This document shows positions 33,828 to 42,942 of a DNA stretch of 64,000 nt, piece after piece. Source of the stretch: Gordonia sp. OPL2 (GTDB taxonomy: Bacteria; Actinomycetota; Actinomycetes; Mycobacteriales; Mycobacteriaceae). The translations under genes were made by a program, and so were the position numbers. The first letter of the stretch is position 1; every line of letters begins with the position of its first letter. The notes under the pieces were generated by a model, which searched no databases, was not told the DNA's origin, and saw only the letters and a list, made by a program, of their open reading frames with translations. The stretch lies in contig NZ_RKME01000007.1 of the NCBI RefSeq assembly GCF_003797825.1, positions 124,001 to 188,000 on the forward strand. Reading direction: 5' to 3'.

Positions 33828-34212
33828 CCGCCCCACCGTCCTGCTCGACAGATGTGTGCCCGAAGGCATCGGTCGAGCCCTCAATCACTTCGACATCGAC
33901 TATGTGACTCTTGCCGACGCGTACGGCGCAGACCGCGCCCAGAACATCGACGATGTCGACTGGATCAAAGACAGTGCCGGCTACGGATGGATCGCGCTCA
34001 CGCAGAACTTCAAAATCCCGCGTGTGGCCCACGAAGCAGATGCGATCCGCGACAGTGGCGCCCGGGTGTTGTGCTACCACCGTGCGAATCTCACCAAGGA
34101 AGCCAAAGCGCTGATCCTCGGGCGGCACATGCTCGCCGTGCGTCGTGTCATCGACCACCGTGGGGCGGCGTTCTGGCGCATCTCCACCAGGAACATCCTG
34201 CGAGACATCTGA
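33784..34212 (+). CDS. PIN-like toxin paired with DUF433 antitoxin
   Basis: The 142-residue protein opens with LLDRCVPEGIGRALNHFDIDYVTLADAYG and continues IDDVDWIKDSAGYGWIALTQNF. This is the DUF5615/PIN-like layout with the acidic residues LLDR, DVDW and TQNF-type positions where PIN nucleases carry their metal ligands. A late RAN.TKEAKALI helix completes the fold. GGAGGAGG upstream favours ATG 33784 or ATG 33793. Expected activity is RNA cleavage. The 3' end overlaps the convergent Abi frame. Confidence 0.7.
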   Translation: MRSMSAASGSRGSRNRPTVLLDRCVPEGIGRALNHFDIDYVTLADAYGADRAQNIDDVDWIKDSAGYGWIALTQNFKIPRVAHEADAIRDSGARVLCYHRANLTKEAKALILGRHMLAVRRVIDHRGAAFWRISTRNILRDI

Positions 34213-35212
34213 TTCGGCATTCGGAAACCACGACGCGAACTCTCCGAAATAATCCGATCCAACCTCTGATGCAACAGGCACTCCAAGACCGCAGGTGATC
34301 CCTCACTGGAGTAGTTGGTTATAGACGATGGTCCTGCGGGTTCTGTGGGTGCGACAGGCCTTTCCAAAAATCGGCGTGTTGCCTGTGGGGCTTCCACGAG
34401 CTTCGGAAGGATGTGCAATCCGGCCTTGCCGCGATCGACGATGTCATCGAGTGAGGCGATGACGTCGAGTACTGATCTGGGCTCGAACTGCCCAGCGATA
34501 CGCTTGGCCTTGACTCGGACATTATTGGGGGTGGGCCCGGCATCGATGATCGAGTGGTTCCAGATTCGGCTGTGATGGGCGCAGCGGTTGCGCATGTAGA
34601 CCAACGCCCGGACGCGGTACGCGAAACCTTTTCTGGCGACGCCGAGGCTGGTTGCTACCGCGTCTGCCAGGGAGCCCTGCGCGCCTCGTTCGATGCACTT
34701 CGATAGCGTCCCGAACGACCAGGCCTCGACGGCCGACCACACGGGTAGTTCGCCGAAGTCGGGCACTCGATCGCCGGGGACGACATACCGCAGGATATGG
34801 CGTTCCCGGCTTCGCTCGATGTCTCGCAGGCAGGACTCGACCGTCGGTTCGGAGCTATTGGCATCCGAGTAGAACTCGGCCCGCAAGTAGTGCCCGCATG
34901 GCCCATGGTCGTTGGCGATGACGTGTGCCGTGTGGGTGCGCAGGAGAAGTTCGGCGGTTGTGAGCTGCTCGGTGAGTGCTGAGCGCAGAACTTGGTCGCC
35001 ATCGTAGAGCGCCCGGATCTGGTTGAGCGTGGTGCAGGGACGAAGTTGTCGTCGCCATGATGCGGCGCGATCTGGAAGTACCGCATGTAGCCCGAGAACC
35101 GGTAGTAGTTGTGGACAGACAGGAACTCGGCGCATTCACGCTCATCATCGATGTCGAGTCCGCGGCTGACAAGCAGGCTGACCTGCTCGTCCCACGACAA
35201 CGACGGCTTCAC
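34074..35212 (-). pseudogene. Abi-family (Abi_2/AbiD-AbiF-like) phage-exclusion gene, frameshifted
   Basis: ATG 35212 begins MKPSLSWDEQVSLLVSRGL and FLSVHNYYRFSGYMRYF, the Abi_2 family N-terminus, which shifts frame near 35037 (DDNFVP to TTLNQIRALYDGDQVLRSAL). The second frame carries family blocks LWDSVEAWSFG-like VWSAVEAWSFGTLSKC, VARKGFAYRVRALVYMRNRCAHHSRIWN. One inserted or deleted base would restore about 380 residues. The last 45 codons overlap the convergent toxin gene, so the natural stop may also have been lost. Either inactive or affected by a sequence error. Confidence 0.65.
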
Positions 35213-35413
35213 TGCCTACCTCGGAAAGAAAGGCCCCTCCCATTTGAGCATCGCTGAGAGGCTTGGGAGGGGGTCGATTGCCACCAACGTAGCACCGCCG
35301 TCCGACAGTTGCCAATCCGGCTGCGGACCGTAGGGGCCGGCTATTCCACGCCGCGGCAGCTGCAACAGCCATGCTTGCCCTTGGCCCTGGACGTCGTGCA
35401 GACATTGGTGGCT

Positions 35414-38400
35414 TCAAGGCAACGCGTCGACGATCTTCATCGTCTCGACGGCGACAGTGGTGACCTTGCGTATGAGGTCGACGATGTAGGTCGGGTCGTC
35501 GTGCTCGTCGCACCAGTCGTTGGGGTCGTTGACGATCTTCGAGTCCTTGTCGGTCTTGACTTGGTATCGCTCGATGATCCAGCCGAGGGCAGTTCGTGAG
35601 CCGAGCAGGTAGCGTTCGGCCTCTTCCGGGATACCGCTGATGGTCACGTACGGGTTGTAGACGATTGTGGAGTGATCACTCTTGTTGCGCCACTTCATCT
35701 TCTGGACGCGCCAGGTGTCGGGATCATCCGCGTCGTGGCCCTTCTTCACCGAAACTTCCAGTGGGAACGGGTCGGCCTCTTCATAGTCGGCGTGCACAAA
35801 CAGCAGTTGCCGGCCGGCGTTGGCGAAAGTGTCGAACTCGGCGCGAGACTCCGGTGTCGGGACGCGGGGCAGCATCTTCTTCAGGTCCGCGGCATAGGTG
35901 GCGCGGTAGGTGGGCGAATGCAGGAGCCCGTACACGAAGCAGAAGATGTCGTCCTTGCTTACGGCATCGCCGAGCTTCGACCTGTACAACGACTCGATCT
36001 CGTCGCTGATGTTGTCGACACGTTGGTAGCCCCAGTCATCCACCTCGTCCTCACCTGTCGAGAAATCCAGTGCTCCATCGGCAGCGCCGGGTTTGCGGTA
36101 GGTGTAGCGCGGGAAGAATTGTCCCGTATCCAGAGTGTGAAGGTACGGCAGACACTTGGTAGCAAACGGCGTGAACTCGAAGTGCGATGCTGGCGCCGTC
36201 AAGACGATCCCGATGTTCGCGTGATGTGGTGTCGGGAACATGGTTGGGAGTTGCGATCGTTCGTGGTTGAGGTATCTATCGAAGTAGACATGCTGTCGAT
36301 CGAACGGACGGTACGTGCCAGTCGTGAACCATCCTGATCGCTCAATTACTCGACCTCGTGCGGCATGGGCGCGGAGGCTGCGCGCCCATTTGATCCGTGT
36401 TGGATCCGACGCCGCTGGCGAGGTCTTGAGGAAGTCGGTGACGGTCGCCTCTGTTGGCTTGGTGATGGCCCGTTCGGTGCAGTAGTTCTGGATGTCGCTG
36501 AGTGTCGCGTTGTAGTTGGTGATGAGCCGCTGAACGGATTCTTCGAGTGCGGTGCGACTGTAGTTGTACACCCAAGCATCACGGTTGGTTTGCAGCCCTG
36601 CGGAGAACGCGCGGAACACCGTGGTGTCATCTGGCGTCGCCTTCTTGTCCCCGATGGCGGGGTAGGTGCTGAAGGTGGCGTCGCGGTGGTTGATCCAGTC
36701 GCCTGCAGCGTTGGGGGTGATAGTGACCCAGTCGATGACCGGTAGCGGGTCGGTGTCGAGGATGCGGAGTTTGTCGTCGCGGGTAAGGTAGTCGCCGACA
36801 TCGCGGTAGTGGATGGTGGCGGGACCGGTGTGGCTCGGGTCTTTGACCCCAATGAATATCGCGATCGTTGTCTGTGACCCGGCACCGAAAATCTGGCCGC
36901 CTTCGGCCTTCCAGTCGGGAGCCTTCATGTTTCCACGTAGGTTGTAGACGTAAATCGCGCTGTACTCGGCAGCGAACGTTAAGCGGACCCCGTCTGGTGT
37001 GTTTCCGTCAATCCAGCCTCCATTGGAGACAAAGGCGACGATGCCCTGGTCACCGATACGGTCCGTGGCCCAGCGAAAGGCGCGGTAGTAGGAGTCGTAG
37101 AGGCTGTTCTTGTTTCTCGCCGTCGATCGGGCGGCGTAGGTGGTCTTGATGTGACCGTCGAGGGTGGGGTACTTGATGTTGGCGTTGTTGTCGTTGGCAC
37201 TGTCCTGGCCGACGGAGTAGGGCGGGTTGCCGATGATGACGTTGATCTTGGTGCCGAGCTGTCGGGTGATGCGGTCGTTGTTGGCCGGGAACATCTCGGC
37301 GTCCATGGTGTCATCGGCTTCGCTGATCTGAAAGGTGTCGGCGAGGACGATGCCGGGGAACGGCTGGTAGTCGGCGGTGTCGGCCTTGCCTACGAGGGCG
37401 TGGTAGGTGGCTTCGATGTTGACCGCGGCGACGTAGTAGGCGAGCAGCATGATCTCGTTGGCGTGTAGTTCCTGGGTGTATTTGCGCGCCAGATCATGGG
37501 GGGTAACCAAACCGGTCTGCATGAGCCTGGTGAGGAAGGTGCCGGTGCCGGTGAAGGGGTCGAGGATGTGCACGTTGTCGTCGGTCAGCCCTTTGCCGAA
37601 GTGCTCGCGGGAGACGGTGTCGGCGGCGTGCAGGATCCAGTCGACGACCTGGACCGGGGTGTAGACGATGCCGAGTTGGGTGGCCTGTTTGGCGAAACCG
37701 ATCTTGAAGAAGCGTTCGTAGAGGTCGGCGATGATGCGTTGCTTGCCTTCGGCGCTGGTGACCTGGGAGGCGCGCAAGCGCACGGAGTCGTAGAAGGTGT
37801 CCAGGCTGGCGGTTTCGGATTCGAGCCCGCTATCACCGAGGGTGTCGATCATGCGTTGCATGACGATAGACACAGGATTGTGGGAGGCGAAGTCGTGTTC
37901 GCTGAACAGCGCGTCGAAAACGGGTTTGGTGATCAGGTGCTGGGAGAGCATGCTGATCGCGTCATCGGTGCTGATGCTGTCGTTGAGGTTGTCGCGCAGC
38001 CCGTCGACGAACTTGCCGAACTCGGCTTCGATTGTCGGATCGCCCTGGGCGAGAATTGCTTTGATGCGTGTTATTTGGGCAGCCGAGATGTCGGCGACGT
38101 CGTGGGCCCAGTCTTCCCAGTAGGTGCGGGTGCCGACCTTGTCGACGATGCGGGCGAAGATCGCCTGTCGCCACTGCGACAACGAGAACAGTGCCAGTTG
38201 GGAGGTGAAGTCGGCATCGGTAGTAGCGGACTGACCGTCGTCGGCGGGTCCGATCGTTTCGGTCTCGTCGGTGGCAGCGGGTCCGATGTGACCGCCCATC
38301 AGCGAATCGGTGCCGGTGCCGAGCTTCTTGACGTCGGCGGTGTTGAGGTTGATGGCGTTGACGTGGGCGTCGAATCGCTCGTCGTGGGATCGGAGCGCGT

Positions 38401-40303
38401 TGAGGACTTCCCAGACGACTTTGAATCTCTTGTTGTCCTGCAACGCTTCTGATGGGCTCATCTCAGCCGGCACGGCCACCGGAAGGATGATGTAGCCGTA
38501 GTCCTTGCCTTCGGACAGACGCATGACTCGGCCTACCGCTTGGACGACATCGACGATGGAGTTCCGGGGGTGCAGAAACAGCACGGCGTCGAGGGCGGGC
38601 ACATCGACACCCTCGGACAGGCAGCGCGCGTTGGTGAGGATGCGGCATTCGCTGTCTGACAGCGGCGCGCTGATACCTTTGAGCCAGTTGATCCGCGAGG
38701 TGCGTTCCAGCGCGTTGTAGGTGCCGTCGACGTGCTCGACTGTGCAGTAGAGGTCGGTGTTGTTGGTGGCGGGGTCGTCACCGTCCTCGTCGTCGAGGGT
38801 GTCGCGGTAGGCGTCGACCACTGCGGGGAACATGCCGGCAACCGACTTCGACGATGCGATGTCTCGGGCGAACGCCACGGCACGACGCATCGGGTTCTCA
38901 CCGGGCGAGAAGGTGGAGCCGTCGATGGCAGCTCCGGCGCGTTTGGCCAGCCCGTTCCAGCAGCCGACGATGCGGGTGGCGTCGTCGAGGCTCAGTTCGT
39001 TGTCGGGTCCGGCGAGCTGTTCCTGCATTGGGCCCGCGACCAGCGACTGGTCGACGGTCAGCACCAGGACCTTGTAGTCGGTGAGCAGCCCCTTCTCGAC
39101 GGCCTCGCCGAACCCGAGGTGGTGAAACTCGGGTCCGAACAGTTCCTCGTTGTCCATGGACGCGACTTCGGCTGAGTGCTCTTCGGCCTTGTCCTTGAGC
39201 TTCTGGTCGTAGATGCGTGGGGTGGCCGTGAGGTACAGGCGTCGGGCCGATTTGAGGAAATCGGGGTCGTGAACTTTGACGAAGTTCGACTCATCCGCCC
39301 CGGTGAGGGTGACACCGGTGGTGCGGTGCGCCTCGTCGCAGAGCACCAGATCAAAGTCGGGCAGACCGTTGGCTTGGGCGTCGGAGACGACTGGTAGGGA
39401 CTGGTAGGTGGTGAACACAACCGTCAGGCCATCACAGTCGTCGGCACTCGTGAGAGAAGCGGTCAGCTTCTTCGAGTCGGTGGTGACTGGGATAGCCACG
39501 TCGTAGGCGCGAGAGTCCTCGGCAGCTCGGGAGACCTTCTGGTCGGAGCAGACTGCGAACGCGCGCACCGGCATCGAGGCTTGCGCGGTCCACTCCCGCA
39601 ATGTCTGGGACAGCAGCGAGATCGAGGGCACGCAGAAGACGATTCGTGCGCGTCCACCGTTTTCGGTGGCGGTGCGCTCGGCGATCTGGAGTGCCGTGAA
39701 CGTCTTGCCGGTGCCGCAGGCCATGATCAGTTTGCCGCGATCATTGCCGGCGGCAAAGCCAACGAAGACCTTGTCGATCGCGCGCTGCTGATGGTCTTTC
39801 GGCTTGTGCCGGGTGAGCTGTTCCACACCGACAGTGAAGGTGTCGTCTGCCCACTCGATCTGCCAGTCAATCGGAGACTCGGCCAACACATCGAGTCCGA
39901 TGCGCTGCACAGGTTTGGACTGGTCGTCCAACGCGTCTTCGGCGTTCTTGCCCCATCGGTCGGTGGTGGAAATGATGATCCCGCGAGTGAACGGGGCCTT
40001 GCCGAGGGCGGTGAAGTAGCTGTCGATGTCTCCCTTGGATAGTTGGTGTGCAGGCTCATAGAATTTGCACTGGATTGCCGTCATTTCGCCCGTCGCGCGG
40101 TCGCGGGCGACGAGGTCGATTCCCGTGTCAGGCTTGCCGTCGCGGCCGTCCCAGTCGATCCATCGGCACACAGACTCGTAGCGCTGTGCGAGCATCGGGT
40201 CCAGTTCGAAGTAGCGGACCATCAGCTTCTCGAACTTCGTCCCGCGCTCCGAGTTCGACGGCGCTTGCCTGAATGCGTCAATGACTTCGTGGATCGACCC
40301 CAC
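35414..40303 (-). CDS. Single-chain type ISP restriction-modification enzyme
   Basis: The 1629-residue protein combines all functions of a type ISP (LlaGI/LlaBIII-like) enzyme. These are an Mrr-like nuclease (GIDLVARD then AIQCKFYE, residues about 60-85), an SF2 translocase (MACGTGKTFT near 195, CDEAHRT near 318, TATPRIY, VVQAVGRVMRLSEG), a coupler, an N6-adenine methyltransferase (DPFTGTGTFLTRL near 913 and NPPYSVG near 1024) and a C-terminal target-recognition region (about 1130-1560). It methylates one strand of its site and cleaves unmodified DNA after head-to-head translocation. GTG start 40303 has GAGGGAG eight bases upstream. Target sequence unknown. Confidence 0.9.
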   Translation of the reverse strand: MGSIHEVIDAFRQAPSNSERGTKFEKLMVRYFELDPMLAQRYESVCRWIDWDGRDGKPDTGIDLVARDRATGEMTAIQCKFYEPAHQLSKGDIDSYFTALGKAPFTRGIIISTTDRWGKNAEDALDDQSKPVQRIGLDVLAESPIDWQIEWADDTFTVGVEQLTRHKPKDHQQRAIDKVFVGFAAGNDRGKLIMACGTGKTFTALQIAERTATENGGRARIVFCVPSISLLSQTLREWTAQASMPVRAFAVCSDQKVSRAAEDSRAYDVAIPVTTDSKKLTASLTSADDCDGLTVVFTTYQSLPVVSDAQANGLPDFDLVLCDEAHRTTGVTLTGADESNFVKVHDPDFLKSARRLYLTATPRIYDQKLKDKAEEHSAEVASMDNEELFGPEFHHLGFGEAVEKGLLTDYKVLVLTVDQSLVAGPMQEQLAGPDNELSLDDATRIVGCWNGLAKRAGAAIDGSTFSPGENPMRRAVAFARDIASSKSVAGMFPAVVDAYRDTLDDEDGDDPATNNTDLYCTVEHVDGTYNALERTSRINWLKGISAPLSDSECRILTNARCLSEGVDVPALDAVLFLHPRNSIVDVVQAVGRVMRLSEGKDYGYIILPVAVPAEMSPSEALQDNKRFKVVWEVLNALRSHDERFDAHVNAINLNTADVKKLGTGTDSLMGGHIGPAATDETETIGPADDGQSATTDADFTSQLALFSLSQWRQAIFARIVDKVGTRTYWEDWAHDVADISAAQITRIKAILAQGDPTIEAEFGKFVDGLRDNLNDSISTDDAISMLSQHLITKPVFDALFSEHDFASHNPVSIVMQRMIDTLGDSGLESETASLDTFYDSVRLRASQVTSAEGKQRIIADLYERFFKIGFAKQATQLGIVYTPVQVVDWILHAADTVSREHFGKGLTDDNVHILDPFTGTGTFLTRLMQTGLVTPHDLARKYTQELHANEIMLLAYYVAAVNIEATYHALVGKADTADYQPFPGIVLADTFQISEADDTMDAEMFPANNDRITRQLGTKINVIIGNPPYSVGQDSANDNNANIKYPTLDGHIKTTYAARSTARNKNSLYDSYYRAFRWATDRIGDQGIVAFVSNGGWIDGNTPDGVRLTFAAEYSAIYVYNLRGNMKAPDWKAEGGQIFGAGSQTTIAIFIGVKDPSHTGPATIHYRDVGDYLTRDDKLRILDTDPLPVIDWVTITPNAAGDWINHRDATFSTYPAIGDKKATPDDTTVFRAFSAGLQTNRDAWVYNYSRTALEESVQRLITNYNATLSDIQNYCTERAITKPTEATVTDFLKTSPAASDPTRIKWARSLRAHAARGRVIERSGWFTTGTYRPFDRQHVYFDRYLNHERSQLPTMFPTPHHANIGIVLTAPASHFEFTPFATKCLPYLHTLDTGQFFPRYTYRKPGAADGALDFSTGEDEVDDWGYQRVDNISDEIESLYRSKLGDAVSKDDIFCFVYGLLHSPTYRATYAADLKKMLPRVPTPESRAEFDTFANAGRQLLFVHADYEEADPFPLEVSVKKGHDADDPDTWRVQKMKWRNKSDHSTIVYNPYVTISGIPEEAERYLLGSRTALGWIIERYQVKTDKDSKIVNDPNDWCDEHDDPTYIVDLIRKVTTVAVETMKIVDALP

Positions 40304-41265
40304 AGTTGCGGCTCCCTCGGCTCGGCGATGACGAACTCATCTTGCCCTGCCCGTTGAGACGCACTCCGTCCGGCGCTCCGATCCTTGCCGATCGACCGAG
40401 CAACCGGGGGGTGAACAACCATCGCAATGCGCAAGGCCATGGCTCATGCCTCGCATCCGAGGTGAAGCTAGACCGTATCGAGTCCGACCTCATGGCCCGC
40501 TGGGCACGGGGCAGTCTCAACTTTGCGGTCGGTCTGACTCGGGCGGCGCTGCATGTCGGGTCACGGCACGTTTGTCACGACCGCGGTGGACTGGCGGCCC
40601 GCTGCCACAAAGCGGCGATCGGTGGTCGAGGGTCGATGGGCCACGTGCATGCGGTTTCTACGCCGGACCACCGTTACTGGTCCTCGACGAGCTTCGTTAT
40701 CTACCGTCGCCCGCCGAGGCAGCGTCCGCCCTGTTTCGGGTTGTGGCGCAACGGTATTTGAAGATCTTGGTCGTGAACAACACCCACCGCAGGTCTCTGA
40801 ATGGGAGAGGTTCTCGGCGACACCAATGTGGCCGCAGCCATGCTCGACCGGCTGCTTTACCGCTCAGCGGTACTCATAATTGACGGCGATTCCTACCGAT
40901 TGCGAAACCACCACACCCCCCGATCAGAAAACCACCGCAATCCCGGCAGCTCGATGCGCCGGCCTCTACCCGTCTCGTGGCCATAGGTATCAGGAGCCCT
41001 TACTCGTCACCGCTACGCTGAACCTGGCACACCCGAACATGGGGAATTGCCTGATAGACACCCCTGGGGATTACGTGACTGTCGACAGTGTCAGGTGCGG
41101 CTCCGCAGGCGTTAACCACTGCGGCGATTGCGGCTGTCACAGGGGATTCACCCCGACTTGAGGCCCGAGCACATGGCGCTGCGGATGACGCCGTTCCAAA
41201 ACTGCAGTCGATCCGATACCCAACTCTTGGAAGCCATCCGTCGAAGGGATCGGGTATGTCGTCGA
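40304..41265. other. Gap between restriction enzyme and Gabija genes, holding an IS relic
   Basis: No intact gene is visible in about 960 bases. The middle holds a decayed IS21 istB. The flanks, including 40950-41265, have only short frames without ribosome sites. The adjacent systems probably joined the island separately, with insertion-sequence activity between them. Confidence 0.5.
40540..40945 (+). mobile_element. Relic of IS21-family helper ATPase gene (istB)
   Basis: Three frames each hold a consecutive piece of an IstB-like ATPase: PPLLVLDELRYLPSPAEAASALFRVV (around 40650-40740), SEWERFSATP (around 40800) and GEVLGDTNVAAAMLDRLLYRSAV followed by DGDSYRLRNHH (40804-40920). The order matches istB, but two frameshifts and loss of the Walker A part make it dead. 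No istA or terminal inverted repeats are visible. Confidence 0.7.
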
Positions 41266-42942
41266 CTACGGCGGACTCGTCGGCAAGGCCGGAAGGTCCG
41301 CTTCCAGATGTGCTTCGATCTCCTCTGCCAAGGAGTACTGTGCTCGAATCCTGGGCCACCATCGGCTCTGTGTGGCCGGGTATGGCTCGTACGTTCCGTC
41401 CGCCATCCGTGTTCGCGTGACGACCAATCCGTGACGAGCCCTGGAGAGCATGACCAATAGGACGCGCTGCTCCTCGGCCAGAGCGTCACCCCGGCTGTTC
41501 CGCTTGCCCGGCAGGTGCCCTTCCTCCAGGCCGATGACGAACACCCAGTCGAATTGCTGGCCTTTGCCGGTGTGCGCGTTGAGCAGGTGGACGCCGGGGC
41601 CGATCGTCTGTTTGTGGTCGGACGCCCTGATCGACTTCACAGCCGCCTTCGCCGTGACTGCGTCGCGCTGCCGCTCCAGAGCGTCGAACGCGTTGTCGAC
41701 CAGTTCGCGGGCGTCGACGTCGGCGGGATCGACGGCGTCGAGGACCGCCTGCCGCGCGTCCATGATGCTCGCTCCATGTGCCAGGGTCGCGACAGTCGAC
41801 TGGATAAGGGCGACGATCCCAGGGTCGTCGATCGCGAGGTCCCAACGGCGGACTGGGAAGGACTTCTCCTCCACGAACGCCGCGTCGATGCTTTCCCTGC
41901 GCCATCCCGCACGAGCGATGATCCCGATGGATGCTTCAGGCATCCGGTCCAGGATCGACCCCGCAAGACGTCTCAGCAATTCCGCCTCGGCCGCGCGGTC
42001 CTGGAGCACAAGGGCGGCGGAGCAGCCCCTGCCCGGCCAACGCTCTGGCCGCGCGGACACCAGGTAAGAGTCCGGATCGACCAGTTTGCTCACGGAGTTG
42101 ACCGTCTCTAGCACCTTCGGCGAGGAGCGGTAGGACTCGTGCAGCCTGATTGGCTCGCCGCAGGTCGTTTTGATTTCCGCCTCGACCTCGTCAGCCGCGG
42201 CCCCTGCCCACGAGTAGATTCCCTGGAGCGGATCCCCGGCGAACGTCCGCCTGGACGTACAGCTCAGCAGGGCGAGATCGAGCTGTTGCATCGAGAGATC
42301 TTGGAACTCGTCGACGAGTACCGCGCCGAAATGCGCCTGGTAGAGCCGCGCGACGGCGGGAATGCGGAGCAGGCGCTGTGCGTGCCGGAGGAGATCGTCG
42401 TAGTGCAGCTGGTTCGACTCCTGTCGCGACCGCTCCACCTTCTCCGCGAGCACGACCTCCGGCGCGGGATCTCGCTGCTGGATAGCAGCCAACACCTCGG
42501 CGTCCGAGAGCGGTCCTCGCTTGATCTCGCTCAGGATCTGCTCCGCGTCGTACATGGCGGGTCCGCCACCCGCAGTCTCCATCGCCCGCCGCATGGTGCT
42601 GGTCTTAGGCAGCTCCAGTTCTTTCATCTCGAGGCCGATGGTGCTGCCATGGGCGAGGACCACCTGCGTCGCGAAGCCGTGGAGGTTGCGGACGACGATT
42701 TGTCGACGCGCCCGTGCGTGGCCCAGCACGGAGCGGAGACGCTCCTCGAGGTTAGACCGAGCACGCTTGGTAAAGGTCAAAGCGAGTACGCGCTGGTTCT
42801 GCTCGAGGAAACCGATCTGATGAGCGACGCGGTGCGCCAGAACCTCGGTCTTGCCGCATCCGGGTGGCGCGATGATCAGGAGGTGCGCCTTCGTGGAGGC
42901 CGCTGCAGTGCGCTGCTCATCGCTGAGCGAGAACTCGCTCAC
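41266..42942 (-). CDS. gajB: UvrD-like helicase of a Gabija defence pair
   Basis: The 558-residue SF1 helicase has IIAPPGCGKTEVL at residues 23-35, ALTFTKRARSNLEERL, LVDEFQDLSMQQLDL, FAGDPLQGIYSWAGA, and C-terminal LNAHTGKGQQFDWVFVIGLEEG and VMLSRARHGLVVTRTR. In Gabija, GajB acts with the GajA nuclease, possibly sensing DNA ends or hydrolysing nucleotides released by phage activity. ATG 42942 overlaps the gajA stop as ATGA. It is slightly longer than the characterised GajB, mostly at the C-terminus. Confidence 0.8.
   Translation of the reverse strand: MSEFSLSDEQRTAAASTKAHLLIIAPPGCGKTEVLAHRVAHQIGFLEQNQRVLALTFTKRARSNLEERLRSVLGHARARRQIVVRNLHGFATQVVLAHGSTIGLEMKELELPKTSTMRRAMETAGGGPAMYDAEQILSEIKRGPLSDAEVLAAIQQRDPAPEVVLAEKVERSRQESNQLHYDDLLRHAQRLLRIPAVARLYQAHFGAVLVDEFQDLSMQQLDLALLSCTSRRTFAGDPLQGIYSWAGAAADEVEAEIKTTCGEPIRLHESYRSSPKVLETVNSVSKLVDPDSYLVSARPERWPGRGCSAALVLQDRAAEAELLRRLAGSILDRMPEASIGIIARAGWRRESIDAAFVEEKSFPVRRWDLAIDDPGIVALIQSTVATLAHGASIMDARQAVLDAVDPADVDARELVDNAFDALERQRDAVTAKAAVKSIRASDHKQTIGPGVHLLNAHTGKGQQFDWVFVIGLEEGHLPGKRNSRGDALAEEQRVLLVMLSRARHGLVVTRTRMADGTYEPYPATQSRWWPRIRAQYSLAEEIEAHLEADLPALPTSPP

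Noticed and set aside
37496..38452. Long plus-strand reading frame (318 codons) opposite the restriction enzyme
   Set aside because: It is the antisense shadow of a GC-rich gene. Its composition is Val/Gly/Asp-heavy with no family motif, and the minus strand carries unmistakable helicase/methyltransferase motifs.
40446..40883. Intact gene in the gap before Gabija
   Set aside because: The frame contains only one piece of an IstB-like protein; the following pieces are in other frames, so it is a relic.
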